A program made the translations under genes and the position numbers. From NCBI GenBank assembly GCA_002420315.1, contig DIHU01000202.1, positions 36,729 through 47,402 on the forward strand: a DNA stretch of 10,674 nucleotides, written 5' to 3'. Below the pieces are notes generated by a model. It was not told where the DNA came from. It worked only from the letters and a program-made list of their open reading frames with translations, and did not search any database. Within the stretch, counting starts at the first letter, position 1; each line of letters starts with the position of its first letter. Positions 1 through 5,254 of the stretch are shown one piece after another. The stretch is from Akkermansiaceae bacterium UBA5688. Its GTDB lineage: Bacteria; Verrucomicrobiota; Verrucomicrobiia; Verrucomicrobiales; Akkermansiaceae.

Positions 1-18
1 GACACATTTGATTTCGAA

Positions 19-975
19 CTAACGATCTTGTGATGGCTGCTCATCGCCCCCACGTCGCCGCCACAGGCTCGCAAGAAAACTCCCGATCATGCAGTGGTAA
101 AAAGCCGAAATTGCACATGGTGCTGCTGCCATCAGCGTGAAATGCGTTTTTGCCAATTGTGAGCCGAGACCGGAATTTTGCATTCCAACCTCAATAGAAA
201 GTGTCCGGCATTCCTTTTCCTTCAAACCAAAAACTCTTCCCCAAAGATACCCCAAGGCGAATCCAAAAGCGTGCACTATAAACACCGCAGGCAGTAGGGA
301 CTGCCAATGCGTTTGAATATCAGATTTTGTCGCACCAACCACCGCAGCAACAATCAATACAATCACAAAAACCGAAACCAGAGGTGACCCCTTCTTGATC
401 ACCTCCAGCCTCTTACCTGCGATCGAATTCAAAACCAAACCTGCGATAATGGGCAGAAGGACAATCATTACCATTGAGACAACCATCTTCCATGCCTCAA
501 CTTCTAGGATAGCTGAAGCGTAGGTCTTCGTCAGCAACGGAGTCAATCCTATCGCCAAAAGAGTCGAGCACATTGTCATCATAACGCTCAACGCAAGGTT
601 ACCGCGCGCAAGATAGGTCACCACGTTTGACGCCGTCCCTCCCGGACAACAACTCACCAAGATAATGCCAAGTTTGAACTCCGCCGGCAGGGAAAAGATC
701 GTGGCGACTCCCCACCCAATCAGTGGCATAATCAAAAACTGGGCGACCACCCCAAGGACAACCCACTTCGGCATTGTCAGAACCTCGCGGAAATCTGCAA
801 AAGTCAAAGTCATCCCCATTCCAAGCATAATAATCCCCAACCCTAACGGCACCCACTTAAGGTCCGTTCCAGGAATCTCCCCAAGAAACCACGTGAAATG
901 CTCCGGAACAATCCACGCCCATCCAGTCCCTAAAAAGGTCCACAACCAGAAAAAATTCACAAAGCGAGCGAGCAT
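19..975 (-). CDS. Bile acid:sodium symporter (BASS) family transporter
   Basis: An inner-membrane protein of 318 residues, the usual length for bacterial BASS transporters, and hydrophobic almost throughout with about 9-10 membrane segments. The family couples sodium entry to uptake of organic anions; known substrates include bile acids, pantoate, pyruvate and glycolate, so the substrate here cannot be named. Visible family signatures are CPGGTASN at residues 110-117, followed by a region rich in Ser and Thr, and EVGMQNSGLG at 262-271. Compared with the sodium sites I recall from the Neisseria ASBT structure, S116, N117, S130, T134, E262, M265, Q266 and Q79 all seem to be kept at a constant offset of two, so sodium coupling is probably intact. 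The tail after residue 305 is short, basic then polar, and likely cytoplasmic. The ATG at 975 is preceded by a weak AAGAG seven bases upstream. The gene is divergent from the beta-propeller gene; nothing else ties the two together. The stop lies 18 bases inside the window edge. Confidence 0.93.
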   Translation of the reverse strand: MLARFVNFFWLWTFLGTGWAWIVPEHFTWFLGEIPGTDLKWVPLGLGIIMLGMGMTLTFADFREVLTMPKWVVLGVVAQFLIMPLIGWGVATIFSLPAEFKLGIILVSCCPGGTASNVVTYLARGNLALSVMMTMCSTLLAIGLTPLLTKTYASAILEVEAWKMVVSMVMIVLLPIIAGLVLNSIAGKRLEVIKKGSPLVSVFVIVLIVAAVVGATKSDIQTHWQSLLPAVFIVHAFGFALGYLWGRVFGLKEKECRTLSIEVGMQNSGLGSQLAKTHFTLMAAAPCAISAFYHCMIGSFLASLWRRRGGDEQPSQDR

Positions 976-1058
976 GTCAGAACTCTTAACAATTTTCGAT
1001 ATTCTGAATACCTTATTCTCCCGTTGCCTGAGAGATAAAAACCGCCATACTCAGATGA
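976..1058. promoter_or_regulatory. Divergent intergenic region with small overlapping dyads
   Basis: This 83-bp gap must hold the start signals for both the minus-strand transporter and the plus-strand beta-propeller gene. For the plus strand a possible promoter is TTAACA at 986-991, a 17-bp spacer, and a poor TACCTT at 1009-1014. Between them lie two overlapping short palindromes built from the same half-site: TATTC at 1000-1004, GAATA at 1006-1010 and TATTC again at 1014-1018. Such a layout could be an operator, but each dyad is short and AT-rich, so chance is a real alternative. No clear ribosome binding site is seen for the plus-strand gene. Confidence 0.3.
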
Positions 1059-2282
1059 ATGAAGCAACTTATTCTGCTTTCCTTTCTCTTCCCACTCCAA
1101 GCCGCTGATTGGCCCCAATGGCGCGGCGCAGACCACAACAACCACGCTCCGAGCGGATCCAAGCCGCCTGTCGAGTGGTCAAAAGACAAAAACGTAGGCT
1201 GGAAAACCGCCATTCCTGGCCGTGGTCATTCCACCCCTATTTTTGTAAAAGGAAAAATTTATCTGACTTCTGCTGACCAAAATAGTTTAACTCAATCACT
1301 TCTATGCCTTGATCGAAAAACTGGAAAAGTGATCTGGTCCAAGGTCGTCCACGAAGGGGGATTCCCAACTCAACTCCATTCAGAAAACTCTCCTGCTTCA
1401 GCATCTGCCCAGTGGGACGGACAAAATATTCTCGTCACTTTCGAAAACGATAAAAAAATAAAGGTCACAGCTGTTTCCCCGGAAGCAAAAATCATTTGGT
1501 CCAAGACTGTGGGGAATTACATTCCTTCATATCCATTTGGATTTGGATCCACGCCGGTCCTCTATAAGGAGAATCTAATCGTCGTAATTGGAACTAAAAA
1601 AGGAGGATGTCTAGCTGCTTTAAAATCTTCCAATGGTGAAGAGATTTGGAAAACTCAGAGATCCGGTCATGACTACTGGGCTACTCCTGTGGTAGCAACT
1701 GTCGGGGGTGAAGAACAGCTCTTCATTTCCGGAGTTAACAAATTCTCGAGCTACGAACCCAACACTGGGAAGCTAAACTGGGATGTTAAAGCCGGAGCTA
1801 AATCGATGTGTGGGACTATTGTTTGGACAGACGATATGATCTTTGCCAGCGGTGGCTTTCCTGAGAAAGAAACAGCCGGGGTGAAAGCCGATGGAACCGG
1901 CATTAAGGTCTGGCAAAATAAAGTCGTCTGTTATGAGCAATCTCTCCTCTCTCACAAGAACTTGATCTACGCTATCGCCGACGACGGCAGAGCTTATTGC
2001 TGGGATGCTAAAACTGGGGAAAAGAAGTGGTCCGAAAAAATTGGTCGACGGGGCGTGATGGCTTCACCGCTCGCGGTTGGTGACCACATTTACGCCACCC
2101 TTAAAAATGGAACCACCGTGATCTTCAAAGCATCCGGAGATCGCTATCAAAAAATCGCAGAGAATAAGCTTGGAGATGACACCTACGCTAGCCCGGTAGC
2201 TCTAGACAGCCAACTTTTCCTGCGGGTTGGTAAAGTTGACCGCGGAAAACGCCAAGAGTTCCTATATTGCCTCAAAAATTAG
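1059..2282 (+). CDS. Secreted PQQ-binding-like beta-propeller repeat protein
   Basis: A protein of 407 residues with a short signal peptide (Lys2, hydrophobic core 4-12, likely cut after LQA or QAA at residues 13-16), so probably periplasmic or outer-membrane associated. The mature protein starts with DWPQWRG at 17-23, the hallmark of a large family of PQQ-like propeller proteins abundant in Planctomycetes and Verrucomicrobia. Repeated blade endings of the form D/N-x-K-T-G-K-x-x-W appear near residues 84-94, 188-198, 231-241 and 315-324, and motifs of the STPIF, STPVL, ATPVV and ASPLA kind recur near 58, 164, 208 and 335, which fits a seven- or eight-bladed propeller. The family resembles BamB and the quinoprotein dehydrogenases in fold, but I see no dehydrogenase domain or cytochrome motif, so an enzymatic role should not be assumed. 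It stands alone, not beside bam genes. ATG at 1059 is chosen because the signal peptide begins there; an ATG at 1055 is out of frame. Confidence 0.93.
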   Translation: MKQLILLSFLFPLQAADWPQWRGADHNNHAPSGSKPPVEWSKDKNVGWKTAIPGRGHSTPIFVKGKIYLTSADQNSLTQSLLCLDRKTGKVIWSKVVHEGGFPTQLHSENSPASASAQWDGQNILVTFENDKKIKVTAVSPEAKIIWSKTVGNYIPSYPFGFGSTPVLYKENLIVVIGTKKGGCLAALKSSNGEEIWKTQRSGHDYWATPVVATVGGEEQLFISGVNKFSSYEPNTGKLNWDVKAGAKSMCGTIVWTDDMIFASGGFPEKETAGVKADGTGIKVWQNKVVCYEQSLLSHKNLIYAIADDGRAYCWDAKTGEKKWSEKIGRRGVMASPLAVGDHIYATLKNGTTVIFKASGDRYQKIAENKLGDDTYASPVALDSQLFLRVGKVDRGKRQEFLYCLKN

Positions 2283-2287
2283 CTGCC

Positions 2288-2302
2288 CTCTAACATTTAG
2301 AG
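2288..2302. other. Small hairpin between convergent genes
   Basis: In the 32-bp gap between the stops of the beta-propeller gene and uvrC, CTCTAA (2288-2293) and TTAGAG (2297-2302) form a perfect 6-bp stem with a three-base loop. It sits where a terminator shared by both genes would be expected. However, the stem is AT-rich and neither strand has a T tract after it (the plus strand continues AAAAG, the minus strand GGGCAG), so it does not meet the usual form of an intrinsic terminator. Confidence 0.25.
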
Positions 2303-2314
2303 AAAAGATCCAAA

Positions 2315-3877
2315 CTAGGCTCTTCCTTTAAGAAAGTCCAAAATCTCATTAGCTGATTTTGCTGAAAAACCCTTAAGCTCAGCGATCTGATCTACTGTCG
2401 TTTCCTTAATTCGTGCCACCGACCCAAACCGTTTTAAGAGCGATTTCTTTTTTGCCGGGGAGACACCAGGGCAATCATCCAGCAAACTCTCCTTTACTCG
2501 TTTTCGTAGTAACAACTCGTTATAGCGGTTTGCAAATCGGTGTGCTTCGTCACGAATACGCTGCATTAACTTAAGAGCTCCCCGATCATGGGGAATCACT
2601 ACGGGCTCAGCCTCGCCCGGAAAAAAAATCTCTTCTCGCTGCTTTGCCAAACCACAGATTGGCAGGCCACCCAACCCGAGTCGCTGTAACTCTGCCACTG
2701 AAACACTGAGTTGCCCTTTTCCTCCATCCACAATCACCAAATCAGGTAGCGTGACCGGACTCTTTCCTTCGACTGCAAGTCGCCGAAGAGTCTCGACATG
2801 ACTTTCCTGCGTGCTTTCCGCAACTTCAGGGTTAGCGTCCATATTTTCCTGTAAAATGCGACCGTATCTGCGCCGGACTACTTCGGCCATACTTGCAAAA
2901 TCATCCTGCCCATCCACCGTCCTAATCCTGTATTGCCGGTAGTTCTGATTGTCCGGTAATCCATTCTTAAATCTCACCATTGAGGCCACAATATGAGTCG
3001 ACGAGATATTGGAAATATCGAAACACTCCATTATCGCCGGTGGTCCGCTGAGTGAGAGCCAATCACCCAACTCAGCTAAATCCTCAATTGGTTTAACTGT
3101 CGTGGGCACTCCCCTTCCACGGGTAAACTGCCTAGTCGGACTCAACGCACGCTCAAGATTTACAATAACATCACGAAGCCTTGCGGCTCTCTCGAAATCT
3201 AACTTTGCCGCTGATTGCTCCATTTCCACCTTGAGACTCTTGAGACGTTCAACCTTTCCTTTCCCCCTTAACAATTCGCAAGCCTGCTCCAATTGTTCCA
3301 GATATTCTTCACGATTCACCTTCGCGACACAGGGAGCCATACAATTTCGAATCACATCGGCATTACAGTGTTTATAGTCTTTATCTCCCGGACTTCGTGG
3401 CCGACAACTCCGAAGTCCAAATTCCTTGTTCAACCATGTAACTGTCGCCCGTAAAGCCCCTGAATGTGCGAACGGACCGAAATATCGTGCGCCATCAGCC
3501 TTCTTGAGCCGCGTTGTCTGAAACTTTGGCCACGGATCATCGAGATTCACTTTTACGAGAAGAAAGCGTTTATCATCCCTAAAGCTTACATTGTAGCGGG
3601 GCCGATACTGTTTGATGAGCTTTCCCTCCAACAGCAGAGCTTCTTGCTCGTTTCGAACTTCATGAATTTCAAAGTCACAGATTGAATCGATCAGTGCTTT
3701 GGTCTTTCGGTCCGCCCGTTTCTTGCCCGATGGCATAAAGTAGCTGCTTAGTCGTTTCCGGAGATCCCTCGCCTTTCCGACATAAATGATCGAGCCCAGT
3801 CGGTCTTTATGCAGGTAGACACCCGGTTTATGGGGCACCTGCGAGAGCCTTGCTCGAAGTAGGGAAAGGTCGGACAT
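2315..3877 (-). CDS. uvrC: UvrABC excinuclease subunit C, compact form
   Basis: UvrC makes both incisions around a DNA lesion after UvrA and UvrB have located it. This copy has 520 residues. In order: GIY-YIG nuclease domain (about 12-97; GVY at 19-21, YVG at 32-34, E84); a cysteine cluster C158, C171, C179, C183 whose spacing matches the iron-sulfur ligands described for E. coli UvrC; a UVR motif that contacts UvrB (about 212-246); an RNase H-like nuclease domain with CFDIS (D287), VDGGKGQL (D384) and DEAHRFA (H446); and tandem helix-hairpin-helix motifs (about 467-517). All expected catalytic residues appear present. The stretch between the UVR motif and CFDIS is only about 40 residues, against roughly 150 in E. 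coli UvrC (610 residues), which explains the short length; I recall the same shortening in other Verrucomicrobia. A TTG at 3898 would add seven residues (MCLEFNT), but ATG at 3877 fits the family start. No ribosome binding site is evident. Confidence 0.96.
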   Translation of the reverse strand: MSDLSLLRARLSQVPHKPGVYLHKDRLGSIIYVGKARDLRKRLSSYFMPSGKKRADRKTKALIDSICDFEIHEVRNEQEALLLEGKLIKQYRPRYNVSFRDDKRFLLVKVNLDDPWPKFQTTRLKKADGARYFGPFAHSGALRATVTWLNKEFGLRSCRPRSPGDKDYKHCNADVIRNCMAPCVAKVNREEYLEQLEQACELLRGKGKVERLKSLKVEMEQSAAKLDFERAARLRDVIVNLERALSPTRQFTRGRGVPTTVKPIEDLAELGDWLSLSGPPAIMECFDISNISSTHIVASMVRFKNGLPDNQNYRQYRIRTVDGQDDFASMAEVVRRRYGRILQENMDANPEVAESTQESHVETLRRLAVEGKSPVTLPDLVIVDGGKGQLSVSVAELQRLGLGGLPICGLAKQREEIFFPGEAEPVVIPHDRGALKLMQRIRDEAHRFANRYNELLLRKRVKESLLDDCPGVSPAKKKSLLKRFGSVARIKETTVDQIAELKGFSAKSANEILDFLKGRA

Positions 3878-4001
3878 TGTATTAAATTCTAGGCACAAAA
3901 CACCTAATTGATATCGTTTATAAATACAATCAGTAGATTACGGTGGGTTTTCCTGCACTTGCGCCTGAATAATCTCCCGCTAGACTTCGACTAACTAGTT
4001 C
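3878..4001. promoter_or_regulatory. Divergent uvrC / exbB-like promoter region
   Basis: A 124-bp gap between divergent starts, with an AT-rich core at about 3900-3940 and no gene. It should carry promoters for both sides, but none is convincing. For the plus strand the nearest fit is TTGCGC at 3959-3964, a 16-bp spacer and TAGACT at 3981-3986, which would leave a very short leader. An 8-bp palindrome, AACTAGTT, lies at 3993-4000, directly before the plus-strand ATG. I see no LexA-like box that would suggest SOS control of uvrC. Confidence 0.35.
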
Positions 4002-4781
4002 ATGAAGACCACTTTTCTCATCGCACTTATTTTGGCGCTGATTCCATCTGTCGCATCTGCCCAAGAGGTTGCAGAATTGACCAAAGATATCACCTTGGTT
4101 GAGATTCTCAAGAAGGGCGGCTGGGTCATGGGAGCACTCGTCATTCTTTCAATCTTCACAGCGATTCTCATTCTTCTTTATTTCCTGACCCTTCGTCGCA
4201 GCTCGGTTGTTTCAAATCGCTTCATGAATGCGTCGGAGGCCATGATCCGAAAGCGCGATTATCTGGGACTCGTCGGCTACTGTCACGGCCGAAGAGAGGC
4301 AGTCGCCCGAGTCACCCAAAAGACACTCGACTTTTTAACCAAAAACCCAAATGCCAGCCACCCTGAGATACGCGAGGTTGCAGAGGCCGAAGGAAATCGT
4401 CAGGCCGGCATCCTAACTCAAAGAATCAGCTACTTAGCTGATATTGGGGGGATTGCCCCAATGGTTGGCTTACTTGGAACTGTAATCGGAATGATTAAAT
4501 CCTTCATGGAAATCGCTAACGGCAATATCGAGGGAGCCAAGCAACTGGAACTAGCTCAAGGAGTCTGGGAGGCCCTCATAACCACCGCTGGCGGTCTCGT
4601 CATTAGTATTATTGCTATGACATTTTATTCCTACTTCCGTGGCCGAGTTCAAAACCACACTGCTGAACTAGAAGCGGCGGGTACCCACATCCTCGCCTTA
4701 GTCGGTTCCCAAATTCAGCAAAGCCAAACTGGCTCAACGAGTCAACCTCTCCGCGACGATTTTCCAATGCGTGACCTTTAG
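4002..4781 (+). CDS. MotA/TolQ/ExbB family proton channel protein
   Basis: A protein of 259 residues that should form the pore-building ring of an inner-membrane motor driven by proton flow, with the ExbD-like protein encoded next. It opens with what looks like a cleavable signal peptide (K2, hydrophobic 5-18, cut after ASA at 18-20), then a short periplasmic stretch, membrane segment 1 (about 41-63), a cytoplasmic domain (64-143), segment 2 (about 147-168, with GLLGTVIGM at 156-164) and segment 3 (about 190-211, with EALITTAGGL at 190-199). T160, E190 and T195 line up with the conserved T148, E176 and T181 of E. coli ExbB, so the pore residues are present. The C-terminal tail is polar. ExbB, TolQ and MotA relatives cannot be told apart by this alone; MotA is unlikely given the ExbD-type partner. 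ATG at 4002 is the only start that preserves the signal peptide; no ribosome binding site is visible. Confidence 0.93.
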   Translation: MKTTFLIALILALIPSVASAQEVAELTKDITLVEILKKGGWVMGALVILSIFTAILILLYFLTLRRSSVVSNRFMNASEAMIRKRDYLGLVGYCHGRREAVARVTQKTLDFLTKNPNASHPEIREVAEAEGNRQAGILTQRISYLADIGGIAPMVGLLGTVIGMIKSFMEIANGNIEGAKQLELAQGVWEALITTAGGLVISIIAMTFYSYFRGRVQNHTAELEAAGTHILALVGSQIQQSQTGSTSQPLRDDFPMRDL

Positions 4782-4804
4782 GAATCAAAGAACGCTCTAA
4801 CGTC

Positions 4805-5245
4805 ATGCGAATTCGCGATAACAATCCTCCACCCGCCAGCTTCCAGCTGGCCCCCATGATTGATATTGTCTTTCTCCTTCTGATTTTTTTCCTTGTCACC
4901 TACCAGATCACTGAACAAGAGAAAGATCTTAAGGTCGCTGTTCCCACCACCAGTGAAGGCTCTCAAAAAGCCCGTGTTGCAAATAAGATTGTAATAAACC
5001 TCTCCGCTAATGGAGAGATTACTATTAGCGGAGAGATTTATACCAAAGACCAACTCAGGCGAAAACTTAAACGGATTGTAAAAGCCGCCGAACTCGCCAA
5101 CGAAGACGGCGCCGATCAACAACCAGTGCGAATCCGGGCCGACCGGGATGGCCGGAATCAGCAACTTCTCCAACTTGTTGATGAAATCCAAAAAGCCGGT
5201 ATCTGGAATATCGATTTTGCGACTCGTTCACCAAAGAACCCTTAG
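4805..5245 (+). CDS. ExbD/TolR family biopolymer transport protein
   Basis: A protein of 146 residues, typical for ExbD/TolR. A short cytoplasmic N-terminus (1-15) leads into one membrane helix (about 16-34) holding the essential aspartate D20 in the motif APMIDIVFLLLIFFLVT, equivalent to D25 of E. coli ExbD. The rest (about 40-146) is the periplasmic domain, with the usual order of a beta-hairpin region (KIVINLSANGEITISG, 61-76), a helix, VRIRADRDG at 108-116, and a final helix and strand. It should pair with the ExbB-like protein encoded 23 bp upstream and convert proton flow into movement in the periplasm. Whether it belongs to a TonB-type or Tol-type system is not decided by the sequence, since neither partner is encoded here. 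Only an AGGA lying 21 bases before the ATG resembles a ribosome binding site, too far to be usual; coupling to the upstream gene is likely. A strong hairpin lies inside the gene (separate entry). Confidence 0.94.
   Translation: MRIRDNNPPPASFQLAPMIDIVFLLLIFFLVTYQITEQEKDLKVAVPTTSEGSQKARVANKIVINLSANGEITISGEIYTKDQLRRKLKRIVKAAELANEDGADQQPVRIRADRDGRNQQLLQLVDEIQKAGIWNIDFATRSPKNP
5000..5035 (+). repeat. Perfect 12-bp inverted repeat inside the exbD-like gene
   Basis: CTCTCCGCTAAT at 5000-5011 is the exact reverse complement of ATTAGCGGAGAG at 5024-5035. The 12-base gap can close by two further pairs (one of them G-T), leaving an eight-base loop. A direct repeat, GGAGAGATT, is laid over it at 5012-5020 and 5030-5038. 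The sequence codes for the beta-hairpin region of the periplasmic domain, around residues 66-77. It could be an mRNA structure, or simply follow from the near-repeated peptide GEI-TI-SGEI. The pairing is directly seen; any function is inference. Confidence 0.7.
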
Positions 5246-5254
5246 TTTTTTTCG

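Noticed and set aside
1020..1045. On the minus strand, CTCTCAGGCAA followed by CGGGAGA resembles the 3' part of a glycine riboswitch upstream of the transporter gene.
   Set aside because: The rest of the aptamer, especially the conserved CCGAAGG-GCAA core, is not found upstream, and the region would lie inside the opposite gene. A TPP-type reading of CTGAGAGATAA on the plus strand also fails, as the second conserved half is absent.
1059..2282. Reading the beta-propeller protein as BamB or a PQQ-dependent dehydrogenase.
   Set aside because: It lacks a lipobox cysteine and bam neighbours for BamB, and shows no dehydrogenase or cytochrome motif; only the fold family can be supported.
4778..5191. 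Long minus-strand open frame (137 codons) opposite the exbD-like gene.
   Set aside because: It has no recognisable domain, overlaps a well-supported conserved gene and is readily explained as a shadow of that gene's codon pattern.
5226..5252. A weak GTTC/GAAC stem (5226-5229, 5236-5239) followed by seven T bases between the exbD-like gene and the TPR gene, like an intrinsic terminator.
   Set aside because: The stem is only four pairs and separated from the T run by five or six bases; too weak for a terminator. It might at most cause slight attenuation.
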